Positions 15,238 through 24,851 of a stretch of DNA of 64,000 nt are shown here, in pieces. Position 1 is the first letter of the stretch. The number at the start of each line of letters is the position of its first letter. A model generated the notes under the pieces. The model did no database searches and was not told the origin of the DNA. It was given only the letters and a program-made list of their open reading frames with translations. The DNA is from Actinomyces urinae. Lineage in GTDB: Bacteria > Actinomycetota > Actinomycetes > Actinomycetales > Actinomycetaceae. The position numbers and the translations under genes are program-made. The stretch covers positions 1,116,001 through 1,180,000 of the forward strand of contig NZ_LT632547.1 of the NCBI RefSeq assembly GCF_900119695.1, read 5' to 3'.

Positions 15238-17603
15238 CCTCAAGCCCGCTGCCAGCCCGAACTCCACAAGTTGGTGAAGCAACCCGCGAGCGCGCCAAAG
15301 ACCTAAAGAAGAGGCTGATCGTAGCCGCAGTTTTTGCGACTCCTGTAATGGCCCTTTCTATGGTTCCCGCACTCCAATTCCCCGGCTGGCAGTGGGCGGT
15401 GGCCGCAATGTCCGCGCCCGTCGTGGTGTGGGCAGCGTGGCCTTTCCACGTTGCGGCTGCAAGAGCTGCAAAACACGGCTCTTCCACCATGGATACCCTG
15501 GTATCCATGGGCGTGATTGCCGCTACGCTCTGGTCCCTTTGGGCCCTATTCTTTGGCGGAGCCGGCCACATAGGCATGACCATGAACATGAGTCTCATGC
15601 CCCGCCACGCCTCCACTAACCATGCCGAAATCTATTTTGAGGCCGCCACAATGGTGGTCACCTTCCTCCTTGCCGGACGTTACGCGGAAGCTCGCTCGCG
15701 CTACCGCGCAGGAGATGCCCTGCGCTCCCTCTTGGAACTTGGCGCTAAATCCGCCAACCGCGTTAAACCAGAGGGAGGAATAGAGGTTGTGCCCGTTGAC
15801 GCCCTCCAAGTTGGCGACAAGATTGTGGTTAAGCCCGGCGAGAAGATTCCCGTTGACGGCACTATCGACACGGGCCACGCCGCCCTCGACACTTCTTTAC
15901 TTACCGGCGAATCCATTCCCGTCCATGTTGGTCCAGGAAACCCGGTAACCGGTGCCACGATCAACACTGATGGTCAGCTGACCATTACCGCTACGCGCGT
16001 TGGGAATGAAACCACACTGGCTCGCATCGGCCAGATGGTTACCGCCGCGCAGGCCGGCAAAGCCCCCGTGCAACGCCTGGCCGACCGCGTCAGTGCAGTA
16101 TTTGTACCCGTCGTTATTGCTATCTCCATCCTGACCCTAATCGGGTGGCTGGTTTTCGGCCCCGGCGTGCAACCCGCATTTACCGCGGCGGTAGCCGTAC
16201 TCGTTATCGCATGCCCGTGCGCCCTTGGCCTGGCAACCCCAACCGCACTACTGGTCGGATCCGGCCGAGCCGCCCAGCTCGGCATCGTCATTAAAGGCCC
16301 CGAAATCCTCGAATCTACGCGCGAAATCGACACCATGGTTCTGGACAAGACGGGAACTGTAACCAAAGCACAAATGCACGTCGCATCCCACTTTGGGTCA
16401 GACGAAGCCCTGCGCATGGCCGCGAGCGTGGAAGCCGGTTCATCTCACCCCGTTGCCACCGCAATTACAAACGCATTCGGGACGGCCGCCGAAGCCGAAG
16501 GCTTCGTAAACCATGCCGGCTCCGGCGTTTCCGCAACGGTTGAGGGCCAGCGCGTGTTTGTTGGTAGTCCCGCATGGATCCAGGATGTTGGATTCTCCTT
16601 GGAAAAAGTCCAGGAAGCTATTTCAGACGCTCAGCGCGCCGGCGCCACGGTCTCGGTAGTTGCAACCACCGACCTCGCCAATGTGATTCTGGGTGAAGAA
16701 CACCAAGTAGTAGCGGTGGACGCTAACGATTCTGCGGCCGGTAAATGGGCCGTGGATCTTAGCGTTGGAGGGATGACCTGCGCGTCATGCGTGAACCGAG
16801 TGGAACGCAAACTCGGCAAAATTCCAGGAGTTAGCGCGCAAGTAAACCTGGCCACCGAAGCAGCTCACGTCGTTCTTGACGACGCAGCAATTACCAATGA
16901 GCAACTGATTCAAACCATTGAAAAAGCTGGATACACGGCCTCTTTAACGGGCCGCACGCTAATGCGCGAAGGCGAGGCGAAACACGCTTCGGTAACCACT
17001 ACAGGCTGGCAAGAAGCCCGCGTTAGTGAAGGATTTGCAACCGCTGTCATTGCTGTCGCGGACGAAGTCAAAGAAACTTCTGCACAGGCTATCTCGCAAC
17101 TACGAGAGCTGAACATCGAACCCGCACTACTGACCGGCGACAACGAGCATGCCGCCAACCAGGTTGCCCAAGAAGTCGGTATCGATCAGGTTTACGCAAA
17201 CGTTCTGCCAGATGAAAAACGCGACATCGTAGCCCGTCTGCAAGCTCAAGGACATAACGTCGCAATGGTTGGCGACGGCGTGAACGACGCTGCCGCTCTT
17301 GCCCAAGCTGGTGTTCAAGGCCTGGGCATGGCCATGGGTTCGGGTACCGAAGTCGCAATCGAGGCAGCCGACATCACGCTTACCGGCTCCGACCTGCGCT
17401 CGGCGGCAACCGCTATCAAGATCTCCCGCAAGACCCTCCGCATCATCAAGCAGAACCTGTTTTGGGCGTTTGCGTACAACGTTGCGGCCATTCCCCTAGC
17501 CATCGCCGGCCTCCTCAATCCCATGATCGCAGGAGCCGCCATGGCCGCCTCTTCCGTCATCGTCGTAAGTAACTCACTAAGACTGCGAAGCGCGGAAAAG
17601 TAG
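15234..17603 (+). CDS. copA: Copper-exporting P1B-type ATPase with internal HMA domain
   Basis: The 789-residue P-type ATPase has TGES 224-227, transmembrane metal site CPC 327-329, phosphorylation motif DKTGT 371-375, HP motif 405-406, TGDN 634-637 and GDGVND 680-685. There is no HMA domain at the N-terminus; after about 20 residues it enters membrane helices, with a Met-rich loop (MTMNMSLM, about residue 115). Instead a full HMA domain with GMTCASC (513-519) lies at about 505-575, between the ATP-binding domain and the last part of the P domain. This arrangement is unusual for CopA. The frame is continuous and all catalytic motifs are intact, so the gene appears functional. Confidence 0.93.
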   Translation: MTSSPLPARTPQVGEATRERAKDLKKRLIVAAVFATPVMALSMVPALQFPGWQWAVAAMSAPVVVWAAWPFHVAAARAAKHGSSTMDTLVSMGVIAATLWSLWALFFGGAGHIGMTMNMSLMPRHASTNHAEIYFEAATMVVTFLLAGRYAEARSRYRAGDALRSLLELGAKSANRVKPEGGIEVVPVDALQVGDKIVVKPGEKIPVDGTIDTGHAALDTSLLTGESIPVHVGPGNPVTGATINTDGQLTITATRVGNETTLARIGQMVTAAQAGKAPVQRLADRVSAVFVPVVIAISILTLIGWLVFGPGVQPAFTAAVAVLVIACPCALGLATPTALLVGSGRAAQLGIVIKGPEILESTREIDTMVLDKTGTVTKAQMHVASHFGSDEALRMAASVEAGSSHPVATAITNAFGTAAEAEGFVNHAGSGVSATVEGQRVFVGSPAWIQDVGFSLEKVQEAISDAQRAGATVSVVATTDLANVILGEEHQVVAVDANDSAAGKWAVDLSVGGMTCASCVNRVERKLGKIPGVSAQVNLATEAAHVVLDDAAITNEQLIQTIEKAGYTASLTGRTLMREGEAKHASVTTTGWQEARVSEGFATAVIAVADEVKETSAQAISQLRELNIEPALLTGDNEHAANQVAQEVGIDQVYANVLPDEKRDIVARLQAQGHNVAMVGDGVNDAAALAQAGVQGLGMAMGSGTEVAIEAADITLTGSDLRSAATAIKISRKTLRIIKQNLFWAFAYNVAAIPLAIAGLLNPMIAGAAMAASSVIVVSNSLRLRSAEK

Positions 17604-17641
17604 GCTTACAACAGCGCTAGCCGGAGGTTTACAGAATTTAA

Positions 17642-19606
17642 CTACTTGCAGGCCGTCAGCTCGTACAGCGTTCCCCCGTCAACGCTCTTCACAACTTCAA
17701 AACCGTGAGACGTATCCACCCCGTAAAAGCCCGGACGAACCTCAGAGCGCAGCGTGCGGTAGTACGACCTATCTGTACCCTCGTAAAAGTGGGTTACGCC
17801 AATCCGGTTAAGAGTTTCACACACGGCCGGATCTGCATGTAACTGATTGAAATTCCCCTGCAAAGCGCGCACGTCCGCATCCACATCTGCGTTCGACAAA
17901 CCCGGAAACACCACTCGCACACCTCCCAGCGACTGGAAATATACCGTTCCCACCGATGGATCACCCAGCACCAGCGCGTCACTAGGCAACACCGATCCGG
18001 CCTCGCGGAACAAATCGAGCTGCTCACTGGACGCCATACCCGCCGGGCCCAGATTCTGCGGGTCGTAAACCGAACGCACTGCCAACGACCTCGAATCAAT
18101 AGCACCAACGCCACTCAATACGACTATCAGCAACACCGGAAGCACCCTATGCATTGATCTTCTTTGCCGCAACCACACCGAAACGCGCATCGCGCCCAGC
18201 GTGAACAAAAGCACCAGTACAACCTGCATAGCGCCCATCAGCCGGCGCGGATCTGAATACCACGGACCGGTCAAAACTTGCAGACCAAAGTCTGGCGCGT
18301 ACGCCAAGAAAACAAGAACCGCGAACATCGCCCACGTGCCAATCAGCCAGCGAGATTTCGAGAGCTTTCGCGCACGCATCAAACCAAGCACTAGCAACCC
18401 GGCAAATACTGCCATCGCAAGCACAAAACCCGGCGTCAACGGGAACGGCGGAACCGGCATAAACGGGCGTACCAGCGCGTCTACAAGTGAACGCCCACGT
18501 TCGAACGTGGCCGTTGCAAGCGTCCGCGGATTAAACACCGCGAGCGCCGTCACCAGCAAGGCCCCGCCCATGGCTACACCAAGAAATGCGACCAGGCCGC
18601 GGCGACCGGCCTTACGCGCACCGCGCATCAGGCGAACCATCGCAGCCGCGAAGGGGACAAGTACAAACACCAGCGCGTTGAAGAAAGAGATCGGGTGGAT
18701 CGCGACCGCGCCCAGCGCAGCGAGCAGGAACAGTGCCGTCCAAATCGCGGTGGCGCGCCACTGATTGGAAGCAAACAGGGCTCGCACCCACGCGTTTCCA
18801 ACCACCCACGCCAGCGTCACCAGGCCGGGCAGTAGCGCCATTGAAACCGCGTTAGGCCACTGCGCGTACATCGACACAAAGTCAGCTGGGAAACTCAACG
18901 TAAGCGAGGCGAGCATCGGCGCAGTGAGGGTTGCCATGCGGTTATCCCACAGGTAGTGCACGAGGGCGGCCATCCCCACGATCCACCAAACCAAAAGCGC
19001 CAAGGAAGACGTATTCACCGTCTGCACAACAGTTGAAGGCGTTGCAAACAAGGCGGTGAACGCGTGCCACATAGAGGGGTAGTAAGTGTGGGCCTCGTCC
19101 ATCACAGAGAACATCCGAGACAAGCCAAACAACGAACCGTCGCCCGAATGCACCATCTGCCACACGCCGTTGTAATGGAACGACGGATCCCACTGTTGCA
19201 GTGGATTACGCGGGTTAGCAAACACCAGCAGCGGTAGCGCCGCAATCGTAACTGCACCCGCGATAGCGCCAATCAGGGGCCAATCCCACCTCGCAGGCGA
19301 AGTTCGGGCAGCCACCGCGCGGCGTCCTCGACGAACAATCAAATCAACCACAAATCCAGCGGATGCAACCACCATAAGCGCGGTCACCGCAAAGCCCGCC
19401 GACCAGCGGATACCCAAACGGGGCGCTAGATTAGCTAAAACCGCAAGCAGACCAAACGCTAGGAGCGGAGCGGTGGCAAGATGCACCAGGGTACCCACTC
19501 GCCGATCCGAAAAATGGAAGCTGAACACGCGCATCCACATCCAACCTGGAAGCGCCACAACCAGCAACATTGCCACCAAAATCGGCAGCTGCAAAACCCA
19601 GTCCAT
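17642..19606 (-). CDS. Large polytopic membrane protein, DUF6541/GT-C-like
   Basis: The 654-residue protein has about 13 membrane segments in its first 500 residues, including a PGWMWMR motif in the first helix. A loop of about 100 residues (WDPSFHYNGVWQM...YYPSMWHAF) holds Asp and aromatic residues, as in GT-C-fold glycosyltransferases. The C-terminal 150 residues form an extracytoplasmic domain. Actinobacterial proteins of this build are annotated DUF6541; a lipid-linked-sugar glycosyltransferase role is plausible but unproven. The DedA-like gene ends 20 bases upstream in the same direction, so they may share a transcript. Confidence 0.65.
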   Translation of the reverse strand: MDWVLQLPILVAMLLVVALPGWMWMRVFSFHFSDRRVGTLVHLATAPLLAFGLLAVLANLAPRLGIRWSAGFAVTALMVVASAGFVVDLIVRRGRRAVAARTSPARWDWPLIGAIAGAVTIAALPLLVFANPRNPLQQWDPSFHYNGVWQMVHSGDGSLFGLSRMFSVMDEAHTYYPSMWHAFTALFATPSTVVQTVNTSSLALLVWWIVGMAALVHYLWDNRMATLTAPMLASLTLSFPADFVSMYAQWPNAVSMALLPGLVTLAWVVGNAWVRALFASNQWRATAIWTALFLLAALGAVAIHPISFFNALVFVLVPFAAAMVRLMRGARKAGRRGLVAFLGVAMGGALLVTALAVFNPRTLATATFERGRSLVDALVRPFMPVPPFPLTPGFVLAMAVFAGLLVLGLMRARKLSKSRWLIGTWAMFAVLVFLAYAPDFGLQVLTGPWYSDPRRLMGAMQVVLVLLFTLGAMRVSVWLRQRRSMHRVLPVLLIVVLSGVGAIDSRSLAVRSVYDPQNLGPAGMASSEQLDLFREAGSVLPSDALVLGDPSVGTVYFQSLGGVRVVFPGLSNADVDADVRALQGNFNQLHADPAVCETLNRIGVTHFYEGTDRSYYRTLRSEVRPGFYGVDTSHGFEVVKSVDGGTLYELTACK

Positions 19607-19626
19607 CCGCTAACCTAACGCCGGTT

Positions 19627-20421
19627 TTACTCCGAATCAGACAAAGAGGTAGAAGCCGAATCAGATGAGGACGATTTCTCCTCGTCATCGCCAACAACAG
19701 TCTCAGCAATCTGCTCCGCCACATCGAACTCATTCTTGCTACGAATACGGTGGAGCACGTACTCGAATACCATCGGCAAGAGTGACACGAAAATGATCAC
19801 GAAAATGATCACCGTCAAATTGTCATGAATAAACGCCACGCCGCCCAGCGCCGCTCCCAACAGCGTGAGGCCCGAACCCCACAGCAGTGCACCCAGCAGG
19901 TTCCACAACGTGAACCGCATGTGGTGATAACGCGCAATACCCGCCGCAATCGGCACGAACGTACGCACAAACGGCACAAAACGGCCGATCACCAACGAGC
20001 GTCCCCCGTAGCGCACAAAAAAGTTCTCCGCCTGCACCAGATACTCGGTTTTCAACACCCGCGCATCATCCTTAAACAAGCGTCTACCCCAGTGATGGCC
20101 AATGTAATAACCCACCTGCGAGCCCGCTACCGCGCACACCGTAATCGTCGCCACCAACACAAACAGGGACAAACCCAACTGCGAATGCAGCAAACCCGCG
20201 GAAAACACCAGAGAATCGCCCGGCAAAACTGGAAACAACACGCCCGACTCAATAAACACAATCAGCGCGACACCAGCCAACACCCACGGCCCCATCGCTA
20301 CTAGCAGCGTCTCCGGATCCTTAAACCACTCAATCACCGTCTCCAACCAAGACGGCGCACCCGGCATCACCTGCAAAACCAAATCCGAAATCGCATCAGC
20401 AAAAGCAAAAGTAAGCGACAA
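19627..20421 (-). CDS. DedA family membrane protein
   Basis: The 264-residue protein contains the VTT/DedA domain: FIESGVLFPVLPGDSLVF early and GRFVPFVRTFVPIAAGIARY with the conserved Arg residues in the middle. DedA proteins help recycle undecaprenyl phosphate or flip phospholipids and maintain proton-motive force. The C-terminus has an acidic, Ser-rich tail of about 35 residues. The TTG at 20421 is the annotated start but lacks a strong ribosome-binding site; an ATG at 20367 would remove the first 18 residues without touching the domain. Confidence 0.85.
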   Translation of the reverse strand: MSLTFAFADAISDLVLQVMPGAPSWLETVIEWFKDPETLLVAMGPWVLAGVALIVFIESGVLFPVLPGDSLVFSAGLLHSQLGLSLFVLVATITVCAVAGSQVGYYIGHHWGRRLFKDDARVLKTEYLVQAENFFVRYGGRSLVIGRFVPFVRTFVPIAAGIARYHHMRFTLWNLLGALLWGSGLTLLGAALGGVAFIHDNLTVIIFVIIFVSLLPMVFEYVLHRIRSKNEFDVAEQIAETVVGDDEEKSSSSDSASTSLSDSE

Positions 20422-20548
20422 GGAATCCCCCTAACAACAGTTCGACAACAGCCTAACCGCGCCCACAAACAAAGCCTCAACGCAAAACACAAGTGTTGTT
20501 AGGTTCACCAAAAACCACTATTTGGCCAACTCAACGTAAGCTGTAACC

Positions 20549-23110
20549 ATGAGCGCAACCCCAGTCAACTACGAGCCCACGCCCGTATCGCGCCTATGCG
20601 GCCCCGTACTCGTTGCCGACCGGCGCAGCACTCGCGTGCGTCGCACCCGCGACCTCATTGACACTACTCTGGCGCTTCTTACCATCGCGCTCATCATCTT
20701 CATCGGCGCCTTCGCCCAGTCCACCACCATCGCCGTCACCGAAGACGTCCGTAGCGCTCTATCCGGAGTACTCCGCCAAATCCTGCTCCTGCCCCTCACG
20801 CTCGTCGAATCCGTCGTAGTCCTAGCCGCCCCCATATTCATCATCGTTCAACTAGCCATCCGCGGACGGTTGCGCCAAATCGTTGAAACCATCATCACCA
20901 CAACCGTCGCTGCACTCCTCATGATCGCGCTGATCTCCGCCGGCCCCCACCTCCCCTCCGAAATCACCGGACCCCTAACCATCACGAGCATCACCGGCAC
21001 ACATCTGGCCCTCGACACCCTCATCGCCGTCCTTGCCGCATTCCTTACCAGCGCATCCGAAGCCTCCGAATCCAAAGCCGTGCGCTACACGTGGATATTC
21101 CTCTACGCCATGGCATTCATCTACGTGCTTCGCGGCACCCTCACACTTCCCTCCGCCCTTGTCACGCTCCTTATCGGACGAGCCATTGGACTACTTTCAC
21201 GCTACGTCCTGGGCTACCGCGAAGAACGCGGCGGCCCCACCGACCTCGTTGACGGACTCCTCCAAATCGGCATCACGCCCACACGCATCGTTCGTGCCGA
21301 CCTCGACACCGAGCAGCACCCCCTCGAAACCACCATCGTCACCGAAAAACCCGGCGACCAAAACAGCTGGAGCTCCGCCTACCTGCCCCTCATCGAAAAC
21401 CCCGAAGCTGCGTCCGAACACGATCCCGGCACTCTCGAATTCAGCACCTTGAAAAGCCTTGCCGCCGAGTCCGACCGCCACTACGTCTGCTGGGATACAA
21501 CCGGCACCCAATACGACCTCATCGTGCTCGACCCTGACACCGAATACACCTCCCTCATCCACGACCTGTGGAGCAACATCCGTCTCAAGAACCTCAGCCG
21601 ATGGATTGCGCCATCCCTGCAAGCCACGGCTGAGCGCGGCCTGCTCGTCAAAATCTCGGCACATAACGCCGGCGTTATGACGCCCAAACCCATCGCCGTC
21701 ACCTCCGCCGGCAGCTCTGTATTCACCGTCCAAGAACCCGTCTTCGACGCCACCCCCCTAACCGAACTTCCCCCCGAACGCATCACCGACCAAATCCTTG
21801 ACCGCTTCTACACCGAACTGAAACGAGCTCACCGCCGCGGCATCACACACCGCTCCATCACCGCCACCTCACTAGCCGTAGATGAAGGCGACCGCACATG
21901 GATCCTCGGCTGGGACGAAGGCCAAGTTGCCACCTCCAACGTCAACCGCCACATTGACATTGCGCAAATGCTCACCGTCCTCGCCCTCATCACCACACCT
22001 GAACGCGCCCTCGCCTCCGCGAACCGCGTATTCGGCCAACGCACCCTGCAACTCACCGCGCCCGTACTTCAAAAAGTTGCGCTCCCCGCACCCACGCGCG
22101 CGGCGTTACGCCGCTCCGGCCTGCTTACCGAATTACGGCAAAACATGATTGGCGAGATTCCTCCCCAACAAGTGCCTGAAACACCGCTCACTCGTTTCTC
22201 ACTCAAAACCGTCATCCTCGCCATCATTGGCGTCATCGCACTGTGGGTCATCCTCGGCTCCCTCAACTTCGAAGCCGTATACGAGGCCGTGCAAACCGCC
22301 AACCCCTGGTGGATTCTTGGCGCCTTCGCCCTCGGCCTACTCACCTACGTGGGTGCCGCCATGCCACTGTCCTGGTTCGTCCCTGAAAGACTCCACCTAC
22401 GTGAAACCACGCTCGTTCAGATTGGCGCGTCCGTCGTATCGCTCGTTGCCCCCGCCGGAATTGGACCCGCTGCCCTCAACCTGCGCTACCTAAATAAACG
22501 CGGCGTCTCCACACCCGTTGGTCTAGCCACGGTTGCCCTCATTCAATTCACCCAATTCGCCACAACCGTCATCACGCTACTACTCGTCATCCTTGTAACC
22601 GGACGTTCCACAACCCTCGAAATTCCATCCGGCACCCTTGTCTACGTGATAGGCACAGTAGTCACAATCGTGGCTATCATCCTCGTCATCCCTAAGCTGC
22701 GCAACATGATCTGGGAAAAAATCCAGCCCAGCTGGAACCAAATCTGGGAACGCCTCGTGTGGGTAGCCAGCCAGCCAAAACGCCTAGCTATTGGCGTACT
22801 CGGCAACCTCATCATGACCGTCTCCTACATCGCGGCATTCGGCGCATCCCTCGCCGCATTCGGCTACAGCCTCGACGTCACCACGCTGGCCATCACGTTC
22901 CTTGCCTCCACCTCGCTCGGCTCCGTCATCCCCGCACCGGGCGGCATCGGCCCCGTCGAAGCTGCACTCACCGCTGGCCTCACCGTCGCGGGTATCCCCT
23001 CCGGTATCGCCATCTCCACCGCCCTCGTCTACCGCCTCGTAACCTTCTACGCCAGGGCCCCACTAGGCTGGATCGCCCTGCGCATCCTGCAGCGCCGCAA
23101 CCTCATCTAA
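20549..23110 (+). CDS. Lysylphosphatidylglycerol-synthase-type flippase with kinase-like domain
   Basis: The 853-residue protein has three parts. An N-terminal membrane region covers about residues 35-230. A soluble region at about 240-540 reads like a degraded Ser/Thr kinase: RRGITHRSITATSLAV stands where HRDxxxxN would be and ILGWDEG where DFG would be. A C-terminal block of about eight membrane segments (560-850) contains GGIGPVEAALTAGL, typical of the LPG_synthase_TM (UPF0104/YbhN) family. It probably moves a lipid across the membrane. The kinase-like part appears catalytically impaired because the HRD aspartate is absent. It diverges from the DedA gene. Confidence 0.8.
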   Translation: MSATPVNYEPTPVSRLCGPVLVADRRSTRVRRTRDLIDTTLALLTIALIIFIGAFAQSTTIAVTEDVRSALSGVLRQILLLPLTLVESVVVLAAPIFIIVQLAIRGRLRQIVETIITTTVAALLMIALISAGPHLPSEITGPLTITSITGTHLALDTLIAVLAAFLTSASEASESKAVRYTWIFLYAMAFIYVLRGTLTLPSALVTLLIGRAIGLLSRYVLGYREERGGPTDLVDGLLQIGITPTRIVRADLDTEQHPLETTIVTEKPGDQNSWSSAYLPLIENPEAASEHDPGTLEFSTLKSLAAESDRHYVCWDTTGTQYDLIVLDPDTEYTSLIHDLWSNIRLKNLSRWIAPSLQATAERGLLVKISAHNAGVMTPKPIAVTSAGSSVFTVQEPVFDATPLTELPPERITDQILDRFYTELKRAHRRGITHRSITATSLAVDEGDRTWILGWDEGQVATSNVNRHIDIAQMLTVLALITTPERALASANRVFGQRTLQLTAPVLQKVALPAPTRAALRRSGLLTELRQNMIGEIPPQQVPETPLTRFSLKTVILAIIGVIALWVILGSLNFEAVYEAVQTANPWWILGAFALGLLTYVGAAMPLSWFVPERLHLRETTLVQIGASVVSLVAPAGIGPAALNLRYLNKRGVSTPVGLATVALIQFTQFATTVITLLLVILVTGRSTTLEIPSGTLVYVIGTVVTIVAIILVIPKLRNMIWEKIQPSWNQIWERLVWVASQPKRLAIGVLGNLIMTVSYIAAFGASLAAFGYSLDVTTLAITFLASTSLGSVIPAPGGIGPVEAALTAGLTVAGIPSGIAISTALVYRLVTFYARAPLGWIALRILQRRNLI

Positions 23111-23207
23111 CCTTCAAAAATCAGTGATATGGAGACACCAGACTGGGAAACAACCAATAATCCAGGCCGAAGATGACAAGCCACGCAAGTTATGTGAGTG
23201 TTTAGAC

Positions 23208-23993
23208 ATGGAAAAGACTTCAACCACCACTCTCAAGAACATCCTGATCGTCATCACGATAATCCTCGCCATGGTGATCTCGTTCTTCCTTGGCCGCGCA
23301 AGCGTTAACACGCCAGACGTACAGCCGGCACCAAACGAACAGGCGACAGCCGCGGAAAAACCCGAAGCCGCGCAAACGCAGGATGAGCGCCCCCAATACT
23401 CCGACTCGCAGGAAAAGCCCGAAATCCTGGAGCTACTTCGCGCCCAACCGCGGCGCGAAGACGGTGACCCGCGCGCAATGGGCAAAGTGGATGCGCCCGT
23501 CGTTATGGTGGCCTACGAAGACTTCTCCTGCCCCATGTGCACCGTCTTCTTTACCAACGTCTACCCGCAGCTCAAACCCCTCGTTGACGAAGGCAAACTG
23601 CGCATCGAGTTCCACGACCTCACCATCTTCCCCAACTACGGGTCCGACAAAGCCGCACACGGCGCAAGAGCCGCCGCAAACCAAGGCAAGTTCTGGGAAT
23701 ACACCGAAACCGCCTACGACATGGCCGGAGCTGGCAACCACCCCACCTACGACGACGCAAAAGTCCTCGAAATTGCCCAGACCATTGGTATTACCGACCT
23801 AGACAAATTCGAAGCCGACTACAAAGCACCCGAAACTGCGGCCTCCGTCAAGGAAGAAACCGACCACGCCATGATGAACATCGGCATCACCGGCACGCCA
23901 TTCTTTATCATCAACGACGCGGTAATCTCAGGTGCCCAACCCGTCGACTACTTCATCAACACCATCCAGCGTCAGCTAGAACTAGCAGGCTAA
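23208..23993 (+). CDS. Membrane-anchored DsbA-like thiol-disulfide oxidoreductase
   Basis: The 261-residue protein has an N-terminal membrane anchor (about residues 10-28), a low-complexity Pro/Glu/Gln linker, then a thioredoxin fold of the DsbA_2 type with CPMC (C108-C111) and a cis-Pro loop GTPFF (P231). It should form or rearrange disulfides in exported proteins. The ATG at 23208 gives a normal anchor; the frame is open upstream to 23124 but that extension is polar and lacks a signal. A CcdA-like gene follows after 3 bases and can feed it electrons. Confidence 0.85.
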   Translation: MEKTSTTTLKNILIVITIILAMVISFFLGRASVNTPDVQPAPNEQATAAEKPEAAQTQDERPQYSDSQEKPEILELLRAQPRREDGDPRAMGKVDAPVVMVAYEDFSCPMCTVFFTNVYPQLKPLVDEGKLRIEFHDLTIFPNYGSDKAAHGARAAANQGKFWEYTETAYDMAGAGNHPTYDDAKVLEIAQTIGITDLDKFEADYKAPETAASVKEETDHAMMNIGITGTPFFIINDAVISGAQPVDYFINTIQRQLELAG

Positions 23994-23996
23994 CCC

Positions 23997-24851
23997 ATGG
24001 AAATCAGCTACCTAGCTGCCTTCCTTGGCGGCGCCCTCATGATCTTTGCGCCCTGCGCCGCCATGCTCCTCCCCGCGTTCTTCGCGTACGCCTTCACCTC
24101 GCGAAAAACGCTGCTCGCCCGCACCCTTGTATTCGCCCTCGGCGTCCTCATCGTGCTGGTCCCTCTCGGAGCTTTCGCAGGTAGCCTCGGAGCCCTCATC
24201 CGTAGCTACTCTCAAACAGTGACCCTGGTAGCTGGTCTGCTCATCATGGCGCTCGGCATCATCCAAATGTTCGCCATTTCTATACCCACGCCGCGCTGGG
24301 CATCCTCCCTCATGACCCCTAAATCAGCGGGCAATCAAGAGGACGGTGCGGTGGCGCCCACCAACCTTGCGGTATTCCTGCTGGGCATCGGCTATGCCAT
24401 CGCCGGCGTGGGGTGCTCCGGGCCCATCCTCGGCGCCGTCCTCTCCTTCGCCACCCTCGGCGGCTCCACCCTAACCGGAGCCCTGCTCATGGCTACCTTC
24501 GCGATAGGCATGGTCCTGCCCGTTGGCCTCCTCGCCCTCCTGTGGGAACTGTTCAACCTCAGTGAAAAAAGCTGGCTCAAACCCAAACCCGCCAAACTAC
24601 TTGGCCGGTGGACCACTCGCATGAACATCATTTCCGGCACCATCTTCGTCATTCTTGGCGCTCTGCTCGTATTCTTTGGCGGACAAGCCGGACTGCCCTC
24701 CATCCTCACCGCAACGCAACAAGTCGAACTAGAATCAAAGATCATAAACAGCGTTGCCGGCGTGCCCGGATGGCTCTTCTTCGCATTCGCAGCCGTCCTC
24801 ATCGCCCTCATCGCCATAACCGTGAAAGAAAGGCGAAACCGTGGCAAATGA
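23997..24851 (+). CDS. ccdA: CcdA/DsbD-type thiol electron transporter
   Basis: The 284-residue membrane protein has seven or eight hydrophobic segments and the two cysteines expected of the family, C20 in FAPCAAMLLP and C140 in GVGCSGPILG. It would move reducing equivalents from cytoplasmic thioredoxin to an outer thiol protein, most simply the DsbA-like product encoded just upstream. Cytochrome c genes are not in view, so a ResA role is not supported. It overlaps the next gene by 11 bases. Confidence 0.82.
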   Translation: MEISYLAAFLGGALMIFAPCAAMLLPAFFAYAFTSRKTLLARTLVFALGVLIVLVPLGAFAGSLGALIRSYSQTVTLVAGLLIMALGIIQMFAISIPTPRWASSLMTPKSAGNQEDGAVAPTNLAVFLLGIGYAIAGVGCSGPILGAVLSFATLGGSTLTGALLMATFAIGMVLPVGLLALLWELFNLSEKSWLKPKPAKLLGRWTTRMNIISGTIFVILGALLVFFGGQAGLPSILTATQQVELESKIINSVAGVPGWLFFAFAAVLIALIAITVKERRNRGK

